Notes under the pieces: generated by a model | Database searches by the model: none | What the model was told of the DNA's origin: nothing | The model's input: the letters and a program-made list of their open reading frames with translations, nothing else | Program-made: the position numbers and the translations under genes | From: Capitella teleta | Lineage: Eukaryota > Annelida > Polychaeta > Capitellidae | Assembly: GCA_000328365.1 (NCBI GenBank) | Contig: KB297895.1 | Location: 125,481 to 189,480 of the forward strand | Length of the DNA stretch: 64,000 nucleotides | Direction of reading: 5' to 3' | In this document: positions 1 through 18,546 of the stretch, in pieces | How positions within the stretch are numbered: the stretch's first letter is position 1 | Layout of the letters: each line of letters opens with the position of its first letter

Positions 1-245
1 CAAATCAGAATTAGCGCATTGTTGACATCGTGTTATCTTGTAATTGACATCGCTCAGCTTCAGTGAGCAGCGTTTGTGTGCGGAATGGCTGTGCGCTACG
101 CTCACTGTGCGCTCGAAACAAACACTTAAAATTTACACTATCCGTGTTTAACTATCCGTGTTGAAACACGGATCACGGATAGTACTGAAAACCCCCAATA
201 TCCGTGCTGTCACGGATATCGGACACGGATATCCGCCCAGCCCTA
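1..245. mobile_element. hAT-type transposon end, continues left of the window
   Basis: From about 137 the sequence is a cluster of direct and inverted copies of a short motif (ATCCGTG / CACGGAT). It finishes at 245 with GCCCAGCCCTA, whose reverse complement TAGGGCTGGGCGGATATCC fits the hAT terminal consensus (YARNG followed by TGGGC). The other end lies outside the window, so the 8-bp target duplication cannot be tested. A diverged relative with the same layout ends at 26949. No transposase frame is visible. Confidence 0.5.
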
Positions 246-1138
246 TTTATGGTACTGGTTTCGAATAAAATTTAGTACCAGCGTCTACCTGGTATGGCTC
301 TGCAGACGCTGGTGCCTTCATAAATATAATTACAAGCGTGGAATTCTAGAAATCGTGGTTCGCGAACTGGAGTTTAATGCGTTTACCGTACAGCGAGACC
401 CATTGGGCTCGCTGTAGTATGTCAGCTATTAGATGGTATATTTATGCTCCAAGAAAAAACAATATGAGCCAGTACCATCATGTCGAACTTACATTAATTA
501 AAACCCGCAACAAAATATCACTTCGTGAAGAAGTAAACAAACGCCATTTTGCGAGTGACGTCACTCAGCGCATGCGCACTGCATTGTAAACAAGCGCACA
601 TGCTTCACTTTCCCGCTCAAACTTCTCTCACGACTTTCGAATAAAAATGAATAAAATTGTTCATATACTGATTGGTGATGCACAAAATATTGCGTACTAA
701 TAATTAATACGTATTCCTTTGTGAAGACTCGGTATAAATTACGTGCGCAACTGCAAGGGAAGACAGGCCGCGTGTTGAACTGCTTCGCGCGGGAAAATTG
801 TATGCGCATGCGTGTATGTTTACTTCGCACTACGCAGGCGCAGTGCTCTGGTTTATTTATAACACGTGGAGAGCAGGTCATGTGACACAACAATCGGAAA
901 GCGGAGAGAAACCTGTAAAGTCACTTTTTTTCATTGCGGATCCAGTTTAAGTAGGTTTATGTTACTGGTTTCGAACAAAATTTAGTACCAGCGTCTACCT
1001 GGTATGGCTCTGCAGACGCTGGTGCCTTCATAAATATAATTACAAGCGTGGAATTCTAGAAATCGTAGTTCGCGAACTGGAGTTTAATGCGTTTACCGTA
1101 CAGCGAGACCCATTGGGCTCGCTGTAGTATGTCAGCTA
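246..1138. mobile_element. Element bounded by 183-bp direct repeats (TRIM-like or Helitron-like)
   Basis: Copies at 246-428 and 956-1138 are 183 bp each and differ at about three positions, so the pair is young. Each repeat holds two hairpins. One has a 10-bp stem (ACCAGCGTCT at 278-287 with AGACGCTGGT at 304-313). The other is near the 3' end (CAGCGAG with CTCGCTG). The second copy ends with this hairpin, 11 bases and CTAG, which also resembles a Helitron 3' end. A miniature LTR-type reading (terminal repeats with TG...CA edges, non-coding interior) is equally possible. There is no coding capacity and no clear primer-binding site or target duplication. Confidence 0.45.
562..845. mobile_element. 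Foldback MITE nested between the direct repeats
   Basis: The two ends form imperfect terminal inverted repeats of about 55 bp. The left end begins CACTCAGCGCATGCGCAC. The reverse complement of the right end begins CACTGCGCCTGCGTAGTG. Both continue through a shared GTAAACA and, further in, TTTCCCGC. There is no coding capacity and no clear target-site duplication. The superfamily is not assigned. Confidence 0.4.
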
Positions 1139-1325
1139 GTATAAGATGATAGTCACAAAAATGTGTTTCCTTAGCATTATCACTTAGACTAAGTTACAGA
1201 TTAACGAAAATTAATATCGCTAATATAACCAAAATATAGAAAACGCCCAATATTATATTCGCCAATATAAGTATGTTTACAGTATATACTATGTTGTCTT
1301 AATAATATTGACACTCTTCGTGATA

Positions 1326-2611
1326 CAGTGAAACCCCGCTAACTCAAATTTGAAGGCACCAGCGAAAACACTTCGACGAAGAGGGTTTTCTACGAATCGG
1401 GGTTTTCGAATTCTCAACATTTTGGTAACATTATGATCTATGAGATGACGTTATGATAGCGTATTGATCTCGTAATGACCTACCCTTGAACACTTTAAAG
1501 CTACCAACACATAAAAAAAAAAATTAAAACGATTTGTTTGCATTGTTTACTACAAAATATATAAAATCGGCCCAGAGAGGGGGATATCCTGTGTTTTTGT
1601 CGCCTTGAACCACAGCATCAACGCCTCTTCCACGTCCGGGTATTCACACAACCTCGCTTGCTTCCTGTCACTTCTACTCTCTCTATAATGCGCTTGAATA
1701 AGCGCATTATAAATAATATAATATAATAATATAATAAATATATTAAAAAAATATAATAATAAAATATAAGCGCATAGCAGTGTTTTACCTTTTGCGCTAT
1801 ATAAATAAATAAATTGATTGATTGAATCTTAGAATTTTTGATCGAAGTTGACAGGGTACTTGGTGGGAATCCAAACTTATCGGCAATGGCCTTTTTCTTC
1901 CCTCCAGCTTCAGCTTCGCTGATCACCAGGAACTTGGTCTCCAGGGTTACACATGTTTCGTTTAGTCACCATTATTGCAGAAATGTCTCGCAGAGATTTG
2001 TCGACAGAATGATTAATTTGTTGTGACGAATGATCGGGTTTTATACTGATGGGCAGAGTTTGTTTATTATTGATGTTTCCCGCCTATTCAACATCTGAGG
2101 CTATACCGCTTTCTGTAATCGTCTTCATCAAAGACGCCTTCATGTGTTTTACTCCAATCGAAAATCCACTACATGCTCTCTCTTCTGTTGTTAACCAAGC
2201 ATCGTGAACAAAAGAACGCTTGCTGCTAATTGAACCTTTGAACATGGCGGCTACTTTAATCGACATGATGCGGTCGATTACGCAATGAAAAGACAGAGAC
2301 GGAGACGCTGACTTCTGAACAATGCGAGAGGTGACAAGCAAGTCGAACTCTGTAAACGATTGTCCAAAGCAGTAAACAGAGTTTCGTTAATTGCAATTAG
2401 CGAAAGGGTTCTTTGATCTAAAACTAAAACTTCAACGAATACGATTCGATTTTGCTCAAGGGACCGAAAAATATGTTCGAGGAACCGGGTTTTTCGACGA
2501 AGCGGGGTTTGAGGAATCCGAGCAATCTGTAATGCTAAAGTATAGGGGAGTCGTCGGGACTTTGAAAACACTTCGACGAAGAGGGGTTTTCGAGTTAGCG
2601 GGGTTTCACTG
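1326..2611 (-). mobile_element. Tigger/pogo-like DNA transposon, internally deleted
   Basis: Ends are CAGTGAAACCCCGCTAACTC at the left and the matching GAGTTAGCGGGGTTTCACTG at the right, flanked by TA at 1324-1325 and 2612-2613, as expected for Tc1/mariner-type insertion. Inside, on the minus strand, is the N-terminus of a Tigger/CENP-B-type transposase (ISEAEAGGKKKAIADKFG, a helix-turn-helix of the CENPB-N type). The catalytic domain is absent, so the copy is non-autonomous. Compared with the sister copy at 18547-19766 it carries an extra AT-rich piece of about 130 bp (about 1697-1826), which interrupts the HTH region. It lies inside the intron before the first visible SNRNP200 exon. Confidence 0.8.
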
Positions 2612-2777
2612 TACTTCTAATCTTCAGCAGCTATATTTTCAATTCTATTATTTACTTTTTAATAATTCATAATAGTAATTTCATTTCTTTCTGTTATATG
2701 TTATATTTATTCAATTTGATTTTGATTTGATTATTTAATGTAATTTAATTCATACCCAATTTCATGTTTCCCTTCAG

Positions 2778-10333
<7,556 letters not shown>

Positions 10334-10431
10334 ATGCAGCAGAGTTGTGTTTGTCAATTTTATTTTTCGCATAAATGTCTCCTTGTCTTGGAATTTATGT
10401 ATAAATTCTTTTTGTAGATTTGTCCTTTTGA

Positions 10432-10437
10432 ATTAAA
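10432..10437 (+). promoter_or_regulatory. Candidate poly(A) signal of SNRNP200
   Basis: ATTAAA, a common variant signal, lies about 100 bases after the SNRNP200 stop codon. Confidence 0.4.
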
Positions 10438-10439
10438 TA

Positions 10440-11774
10440 TTCATCTGAAATCATGACTTCTGCTTCTTGCCTTCTTCTGTTTGATAATGTGATTTTTTTC
10501 AATTTAATCATGAGGGAAATCAGGTTATTTGTGCTGCTAAATGTTATTCGTTATTGTATATATTAATATCTGTTCTGATTAGAATAATTGATACCGGGAA
10601 TAAAGGCCTCAGCCATAAAACTACAAAATTTGCAACTCACGGAAATTTCCTGTACTTCTTCCTAGCATGTGAATGGATTCCCTTCTCAACATGTCCACTG
10701 CACTAAAAATATGTTACAGTAATATTTCAATCAGGGTACGATCTGTTGATTCAATATTTTGAAACGACAATGGGTTATGGATCACAACGCATTTTCACGT
10801 GTTAAATTCTTCTTGAGCGAGTAGGTTATGGAAAAAATGAAGCATCAATCCATTTCTCTGAACGCTGTTTTAAAAGGTGTTTCAGAGCGTACAGCATGCA
10901 ACCAATCAGTGTTCTGAGAGATATTCATGAATATGTATGAGATGGGTGGCATGGGGTGTGGTTATTTTCATGAACTTGGCCTCAGAGGTCATCAATGGTT
11001 GTCTCACTATGTGACCTTGTGTTATCAGTATAGATTGCATGTACATTGTAATAATATTATAACATTGTTTGTATCATTGAAAATATATTGTTCTTGTGAC
11101 TATACATAACTGTAATTACCAGTATGATAATAATAAAAAGAGACTACTTGGTAACTGGGATGACTATTTTAGAATTCGAGAAGGGGTTGGCCTACCTGAT
11201 AATTGTACGCTATTACTATCCTCGATATATAAGTACATGATTACATGTGCGTCAAATACAAGTTCATTACATATAAATGTCAAGTTAGGTCATGTCCTCA
11301 AATGGCACAATTTTATTGAACTCTACTGTGATTGGCCGTTATTCAATGCTAACTTGCTATGCCCCGCCTCCTAATTAAATATCCGTAAGGATGACAATGA
11401 AAATTGATATCTTGGTCTCGCTTCGAGACCCCAAACAGCATTTTTCATTTGAGTTTGAAGAAAAGAAACATGGAAATTGAATCAGAAATTGGAGCAATAT
11501 TCCAATAAGAATTGAACATATGGAAATGCTTCAAGGCCGATAAACCATCGTTGTTTGTTAAGATGGTTATTGAATTAACGGTTCATACCCTGATTATTTC
11601 TCTCCACATTTCATAAGCATTAATTTTTACATGCACAAAATTTTTCAACCAGGAAGAGAATTTGCATTATACCCGTACTCTTATTTCAAACACAATCTCT
11701 GCATCCATAATTATTAGTAAGACACAGATTCCAATTAAAAGAAGACAATTTTTACATAAAAGAGAAGAATAAAA
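10440..11774. other. Intergenic region between convergent SNRNP200 and NHP2
   Basis: AT-rich, with no open frame resembling a known protein. A short palindrome (GGTCTCG, CTT, CGAGACC) lies near 11413. A CCAAT-like and GC-rich patch near 11330-11370 looks promoter-like, but no transcript can be attached to it. Confidence 0.5.
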
Positions 11775-11780
11775 TTTATT
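11775..11780 (-). promoter_or_regulatory. Poly(A) signal of NHP2
   Basis: AATAAA on the minus strand, about 50 bases past the NHP2 stop codon. This is the expected position for a short 3' UTR. Confidence 0.6.
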
Positions 11781-11827
11781 GAGAAAACAAGATGACGAGC
11801 ACAGCAGACAGTCCAAAGATGAAATCC

Positions 11828-12537
11828 TTACAGAGGCATCGGCATCGCTTTCAGATCGGCAAAGCACTGGTCAAACAACTCTTCATAATCCTCGTGGCTT
11901 TTGACCAACACCATGCAGGTGGACCTCATGGATCCATACGCGTTGCCAATGTGTTGCTTGGATGGCGTGTAGCAATACGGAATGCTCTTCTCTTCGCACA
12001 TGATGGGCACGTGACAAATGACGTCAATGGGATTCGTGTCACCAGCGAGGACCACAAATCTGTGGAGATCAATAATTAATGGGTGTTACTCTGAGAAACT
12101 CATGAGTTGACTAAGCTCCTTACCCTTTCTCTCCTCTCTTCAAAAACTTCTGAACTTCACGAACACCTTTGCGGAGACATTTCTTCTCTTGAGCTGAAAA
12201 TAAATTTCATCACAGTTCATGAATAAAGGTTGACGATTATCGGCAACACAACTTAGTCGAAGCTAATTTGACAACTTTGAGACCAGTAAGCTTTTGAAGA
12301 GATTCTTAAAACCATGGATACGTACAGCAATAGTCTAAATCGATCTATTATCGCCCACAGACTTGGAAAGAAAATCCAAAATCGCTCACCATTCTTCATG
12401 CATTTGTATAGTTTTTTAGAAAGTTTCCTGGACGCCAATGGTTTAGAAATTGTTGTGACTCTGGATACTAGAGTTTCCCATTCTTGTTGCTTGTTATCGT
12501 CTCCTCCCTCTGATTTTCTCTTCTTTTCTTTTCCCAT
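11828..12537 (-). CDS. NHP2: NHP2, H/ACA ribonucleoprotein complex subunit 2
   Basis: L7Ae-family RNA-binding protein of H/ACA snoRNPs, acting in the nucleolus and Cajal bodies in rRNA and snRNA pseudouridylation and, in vertebrates, in telomerase RNP. Exons on the minus strand: 12537-12390, 12193-12124, 12059-11828. All junctions are GT-AG and in phase, giving 149 residues (human 153). The start is the ATG followed by a Lys-rich MGKEKKRK stretch. Diagnostic segments are PLASRKLSKKLYKCMK (which distinguishes NHP2 from SNU13/NHP2L1), KGVREVQKFLKRGEKG, VLAGDTNPIDVICHVP and the C-terminal MPMPL. No residue of the family core appears lost. It is convergent with SNRNP200, and a 14-bp palindrome (TGCTC TCGA GAGCA) lies about 60 bases upstream of the start. 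Confidence 0.95.
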
Positions 12538-12976
12538 GATTGTCGACAATTCCACACACGTGCAGTGAACAACGATGTTGCGAATAGTAATTTCTTGCTC
12601 TCGAGAGCAGGGAGTGATAAAAAATTAAAAAAATATCAAAATACTGAGCAAGGCATTTCTGAATATTCTTGTAGGTTGTGCATCTCTAATTGTTTCTTAT
12701 GATAATAGCAGTACATTTTTATTGGCATAGTATATATTATTGTAGGTAAAGTATACATGTACTTGATAACATATTTTCATCACAGTGTTGTGAAGGCATT
12801 TGAGGAATCCTGGGTGAAGGCAATTGAAGCTGAAATTAGCCTCCACCACAAAAAGCGAGGAGGTGGAGGTTATTATCTCCTGCACGTTTTACATGATAAT
12901 AAATGTTTCCATGAAAAAAATAAAAAAAATGAAAGGTTTTTTTCTTACATATATCGTCATAAAAGCATGTTGTATC
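12538..12976. other. Upstream region of NHP2
   Basis: Probable NHP2 promoter side. It contains the palindrome at 12596-12609 and a small hairpin near 12840-12870 (CCTCCACC with GGTGGAGG). No gene is seen. Confidence 0.35.
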
Positions 12977-13214
12977 GACGTCATGCCCAGGTTGTTCCAA
13001 TGTCAGAATGACCAAAACACTATGTCAATAGGACGTCATCATTTTAACATCGATACGACGTCAAATCCAGGTCATTCAGACATCAAAAGAACAGAAAAAT
13101 CAAGGTCGGTATGACGTCAACATTCTGAAGTTGGTACAAAGTCAAAAAGTGTTTTGCTTCCGACCAAAAAATGTGGTCAGGGTATGACCTAGAAATGACA
13201 TTGAGAAGACGTCA
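12977..13214. repeat. Degenerate repeat cluster with five GACGTCA motifs
   Basis: GACGTCA occurs at 12977, 13032, 13057, 13113 and 13208. Text around the motifs is partly shared (for example CCAGGTTGTTC and CCAGGTCATTC following two of them), so this looks like a decayed minisatellite with a unit of about 80-90 bp. GACGTCA is also the CREB/ATF-type core, so a regulatory reading is possible but unproven. Confidence 0.45.
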
Positions 13215-13289
13215 TTGTGCCTACTAAGGAGCAGAAGCCAAATTCCTGGCTGGAGGTGATGTAGATAGAGTTTGCAAGATGGCTGTGGA

Positions 13290-14040
13290 GGGTTGACAGG
13301 AGTGTTTGTAATGTGGTGGTGCAAAGAGAGTCCGTGTGGAGCACTATTGTGAAAAGAGAGGTCAAAGCAAAGGTGGCCTATACAAAGAAGATTCTGTGAG
13401 GAGGCAGTCTGATTGGTATGGGCGAGAGGGCTGTGTTGTTGGAGATTGGCTTTCAGTCAGGGTGGTGGAAGGAAATGGAGAAGATGGTGCTGAAATATCA
13501 TATAATCTGACCTGGCCCATCTGATGTGGAAGAGGAGAGTGTCTGAGTCTGGAAGAGAAGTGCGTGAAGTGGGGAAGGACTGGCTGAGTGGTATGACAAA
13601 AAAGGTGATGAATAAACAAATGATGAAAGAAAGCTGTGAGGTTAGAGGACTATGCATATCATGGTAGCATTGGAGCAAAAGTTAGAATGTTTGTGACTTG
13701 TTAGATGAGATCATGTACCAGTCAGGACCAATTCCAGTATAGGCTGGAGGTATAGAGAGGAGCAGAGAGAATGTGTTTGTGAGAAAGAGAGGCAGAAAAG
13801 CATGTGTTCCTGGATGACATTCTGTATGAGCATTTGAGAGAAAAGTAGAGAGAGATAGAGAGAGAGAGCTAGGTAGAGAGTAGAGAAGGAGACCAAGATA
13901 TGCTAGAGGATATGCATAAACTTTGTACCATGTCAGAAGAACTAAACAGGAGGGGTGGACGGCTGTACTATGGGTGTGGAGTGCAAGAAAGACGGTTGAG
14001 AAAAAGAGTGCAAGAGTTGAGAAAATGAGAGGGAACCATT
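13290..14040. other. Purine-rich strand-asymmetric stretch, no gene
   Basis: The plus strand is strongly enriched in A and G, including GAGA runs near 13845-13885. Frames on both strands are short and resemble no known protein. Origin unknown; it may be a decayed repeat. Confidence 0.35.
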
Positions 14041-15775
14041 TTTATGTTTGAGTGGTTTAATGATCGTTGTTTGGGGAACCTTTTCTTTTATTATTTTTTT
14101 TAAACCTTTTACTCTCATGTTCTAAAACTCTTCTCTAATATAATACTTTTGTATTAGAGTGCCATAAAACTCCACCCATACATATACTTCTCTCTTGGGT
14201 GTGATATTTAAAAACAAAGGCTTCTTGAAGAGAGACATATTGTGCAACTGAATGGCGAATTAGCAATGCTGAAAGAAGTAATTTTGCCAAAACAAACCCG
14301 GAGAATGTGGCAACCTGATTTCTTTTTGGAAAGACAATCATCTACTTTTTTCCAAATGTGGGCAATGCTGGTTCACCGGTCCCTTTTGAGAGCTTGTTCT
14401 CAATAACAGGACTTATAGTTAATAGTTGTAGATACAGCATTGCACCACATAAATTGAATAAATTCACATTCATCCATGATAAATTTTTCATTTTATATTC
14501 TTCTTTTTTTTTCTTTTTTTTTTTTTGTCTTGAACACTTGATTATATTTCTCGTGAATCATAATACAGAACCCTGACAATAATATTTTGACAGGTTTTCA
14601 GTTAATTTTGTCATGAATATATGCACTGATTATGTGCAGTCTACCAATCAACGTAATTCAGGATGCGTTGATTACGCAACACCTAAGCAAGGCATAAAAC
14701 CGAGCGCACCTTTGATATCTCCTTCATACAAGTTCAACACCTGAGCAAGTTAGAGCTCTATCCCAGTCTCGAATTTGATATCAGAGATAGCTATCAATGA
14801 TCAGCCTCATGGCTCACATTTGACTAAACTTGAAGTGCAAATATAACCATCATCATGACTCACAGATTTAACTGATGAGTATACCAGATGGCTCATGGGA
14901 TGTTCATCACAAGACTCACACGCAGTCATCGTGTTCATAAGTAAAAATATTGAGAACGGTCGCCAGATGGCGAGTAAAAATTTAGTTCTGCAAACAAAAC
15001 ATGAAGGGCCGATCTTTTGTTCAACCCCAAGCAATCGATTTTTTTCTCAATCCCCATTTAAAACAAATTAACCCTGTGAGCCCATGCAGGCGCCTAATAC
15101 CATGCAGGCAAGTTTAAAGTAGCTGATGCTATGTTGACGCCAGATCAGATGAGTTAATTGTGGCGCCGCCATTGTTTTTACTCCATTGACATCTTTTCAA
15201 AATTGCGTCTTAGGTATGGTATCTTACACTGGTAGTCTGAATACCATAATATATGTACAATTGTACATATATATGTACAATTATATTATAATTATATTAT
15301 ATAGTAGCAGTGGTTGATGATTTCATAAATCAGTGCTTCCATCATCCACTCACTGTCAAGACATTTGGAATCAGAAGTTGATCCCAAATTATGCTCCAAG
15401 ATGTAAGTTAACAGAGTTTAGTTAAAACTCAAGTTAATGATTTTTTATGATTCTTTTGAAGATTCCTGCTATTGGTCGATCAAAGGATTGGCGGCGTCGA
15501 CAAGTCTGTGTTTTCCTGGTAATTTTCATTTGTTGGTTGTCCAGCCTCATTTAATTCAGAGTGGACATGGAGCCATTACAACATATCAGCATATCAGCAT
15601 AACTCAGAAGAAGGAAAGAGAAGGAAGTGGCAGAATGGCTTTTCTATGAGGCAGTGCATGGTCACAGATGATCGACCTAAATCAAATTTGGTTCAGAAAA
15701 TGATGTAGTATGTAAGTGTAAAATAATTGCGTTTGCGTTTTTATATTGCATTATATTTTTCATTAGAATTTCTGG
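14041..15775. other. Intergenic, no gene recognised
   Basis: No supported coding sequence. A GGCGAGTAA-type motif near 14970 is shared with the hAT-type end at 15776-15873 and may be the decayed other half of that element. The AT-rich palindrome at 15249-15272 is listed separately. Confidence 0.4.
15249..15272. repeat. 24-bp perfect palindrome, AT-rich
   Basis: The half-site ATATATGTACAA is followed directly by its reverse complement, and more TATA/ATTATA repeats follow. It is probably part of a local AT-rich microsatellite. Confidence 0.6.
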
Positions 15776-15873
15776 CGAGTAAAAATATATTTTGGCGAGT
15801 AATAATTTCCTGTTTACTCGCCATGTGCTTACTCGCCATGTGATGTAAACTTTTTCACTAATTTCGAGCCCTG
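15776..15873. mobile_element. hAT-type transposon end with GGCGAGTAA motif array
   Basis: Two GGCGAGTAA motifs and two reverse copies (TTACTCGCC) are packed into about 70 bp, just inside a terminus that reads GAGCCCTG. The reverse complement, CAGGGCTCGAAATTAG, fits hAT termini. The partner end is not recognised with confidence. Confidence 0.45.
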
Positions 15874-16699
15874 GTTACAGTTGGTTACCAGATTACCCAT
15901 GAGGTAGCTACCACGACATTAATAGTGTTAGTAAACTTTGACATCGGCTAATTTGCATATCATTTGCATTATCTATTTTTTATGTGCATATTAAAAAGCT
16001 TATCAATGTGTTGTATATTGCTTGTGCATTTGTTACACTTGCGTGTAAGGCTACAGGATTTATGCAAAATTAAAATTACATGCATGGTAATGAGCATACG
16101 TGCTTTCTTTACAAACTTGTATCAAAATACTACTTGCATATGAGTCAATCAAAAAAGCAGTCCATATAAGAAAATAAAAAAGTTCGAATAAGATTTAGAT
16201 TGTATGCAATAATAATTATTCAAATAATAATTTTGATTCTTGTTGGCGCTCTTCAAAGTGCGAGTTGAGCAAACTCCAGCATTGTAGATGCACGGCTCCA
16301 CGTGAATTTCCTTCTCATGACGTATTGTCCTGGTAATGTTGCCAGTCTTTGCCCAAAAAACTGAACTTGCAAATAATCACTGAAATAAGGAAATAATGTA
16401 GACACATCACATTACATGATATAAAGATAAGATATAACAAAATCAAAATCGATACTGTAATATAAATAAGTAACAAATAAAAAGGACTTACACAGGAGGT
16501 ATCTATCGTTCATGTACAGTTGGCAGGTATATCTTTCCTTTGGAAGCTGAACAGTTGTATTTCATTAGTACATTGTCAGTGATGAATGATCCTAAAATTG
16601 TCCTCACCACCTCGACGAAGTTCTGTTGTCCATACCTGGTGGCCCACTTTTTTGTTGGATTGATTATTTTATTGAAACAAATGCTTGATGAGATTGTAA

Positions 16700-17170
16700 A
16701 CAATATGGACTGTGACCTCCCATTGCCATTGTCTTACGAGCAGACGACGGCCACACCACCAGAGCCGCCAACTGGGTGTTACACAATGTCTCATTGCCTT
16801 AATACAGGCCGTGCACCAGTGACGAAAGTTGCAGATGAGAGTTTGGGTCCTTTCCTGGGTCAGTGCAGCCCATTCCCCCAATGGTCCACCACAAGTGCTG
16901 CAGCACCCAACAAAGGCGGTTACACTGCGCTTCAATGGGAATAAATGTGGAACTTAAAAAGGGCGTTGTGTGGAGTCTCACGTTTTTAAGTTATCGTTGG
17001 ACTATTTGCTCACTTATTGGGGATCCAATGATATCATCTGCGCCCGGTAGATGGATGGAAATGGTCTCGGAGGTGAACCAACAGGATTGCAGGATCCCGC
17101 CTGCTGGTCGCAACCTGAGGTCTCCTAGACCTGGGTTGATCTTCCACTGTTTTTATGGTGGTGAAGTGTA
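16700..17170 (-). mobile_element. Tc1/mariner-like transposase fossil
   Basis: On the minus strand, fragments in different frames keep the order of a Tc1-like transposase. First comes a helix-turn-helix segment (QPRSRRPQVATSRRDPAI then HLRDHFHPSTGRR, compare RSGRPRVTTPREDR). Next is a stretch resembling the PxLTxxHRxxRLxWxxxHxxW linker (RLHTTPFLSS...LCWVLQHLWWTIG). Last is a GGSGGVAVV stretch where the family has GGGSVMVWGG. Several frame changes and stops show it is long dead. Ends and TA duplication were not located. Confidence 0.55.
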
Positions 17171-18514
17171 GATGGAGAGCAAGCAGTGTAGCCCTAGTAC
17201 AAATGAAAAACACAAAACATGTTGTACAGGAATGGCAGCCTGAATTTTCCCTATAGCGCACCGTCTTTCCAACAAACTTAGATACTGCATTGAAAAATGA
17301 AAGGCGGCAAACAACTCGTAAATCATTGAAGAAAGAATTACTAATTTTGGAATAATTTCCAAGCATGATTTTGGGAGGTATCTGAAATGAACAACTTTCT
17401 TTGTTCATCTCTATTGTTATTCAATCAAGCACAATTTTCTGTTTTTCTTTTTGTGAATTCATTGAGTGACCATTCAGGACAAATGGAACTGATTATGAAG
17501 AGTTCAAATTTGTTTGAGCCCATAATACCATGAATATAAACATATAAAAGTGTATACTGTAGTTTATTTTGTTGCTCAGTATAAATTAACTGCCAATGTA
17601 TGCTGCCTTTTAACCCAGCACCAAGGGTGTGATTGCAACTTCAGAGAGTGGAAATGCAACATAATTTGTTATTTTATTGAGAAACAAAGGTACTAAAAAG
17701 GAAAGAAAATTTCTATGCTATATTACGATGTGAAACCAGCAATAACCTCGCTGCCACAAGAACCGATATAAGGAAGAAATATATCTTCACTATGTATAAT
17801 TCTCAACATGGTAAATGGTAAACATTCCTCAATTACCCCTTCACAGTTTGTATTATCTAATATTATTTACTATAATGGTGGTAACAATTGGCGATCAATA
17901 GCTAAAAGTGTTATTGTTTTGTTTTGATTTTCTCTTTGCTTTTTATTTTTTGTCCATGCATCGTGTTTTTTTTTTTTTTTTTTTTTTTTGGTATTGTTGG
18001 CCCTCCAGCTGCCTGGCATTTGAGCATCACAGTGTACACAACAACAAGCATCAAATTTATCATAGGCTAAGAATATACTCATGATTAAGGTACTCTCCAT
18101 AATCTGCATATATATGATTGCATGATCAAATTGAATTGGCAGGTGGGGGGATGAAGGAAAACAGGGGATGGGAACATTTGATCTATTAAAAGTATTTTGT
18201 AGGAGACACGAGGCACAATAAGGGCATAATGGTGAAATTCTTAACAATAATTATATGAACGTCCACGGCAAAACCAATCACAAGTCGCAAATTGCACAAG
18301 CAAGCTATGATCGAAAAATACCATGTGGGGTGAATATAAGTGGTTTTTAGGGTTTGGGCTCAGAGCCTTCATAAATCGCCCATGCGCCATAACCCGAAGT
18401 ATTAGGCATGACTTAACATCCTAAGTGCCTCAAATATGATATTTTCCAACAGCACCCTCAAGGCATTATAGAAAAAAGTCCAAAACAATGACCAATTGTC
18501 ATGGTTTTTGACCG
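17171..18514. other. Intergenic, no gene recognised
   Basis: No supported coding sequence. It contains a T tract of about 22 bases near 17968-17989. Confidence 0.5.
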
Positions 18515-18534
18515 CCCCCCCCCCCCCCCCCCCC
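18515..18534. repeat. Poly(C) tract of 20 bases
   Basis: Twenty consecutive C immediately before the second Tigger-like element. Length is likely variable and error-prone. Confidence 0.8.
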
Positions 18535-18546
18535 AGATTGCTAGTA

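Noticed and set aside
11325-11375. CCAAT-like and GC-box-like patch as a promoter
   Set aside because: It sits between two convergent genes with no transcript starting nearby. Composition alone is not enough.
16540-16944. Plus-strand 134-codon frame
   Set aside because: It lies opposite the Tc1-like fossil, shows no similarity of its own, and is best explained as a shadow of the old transposase.
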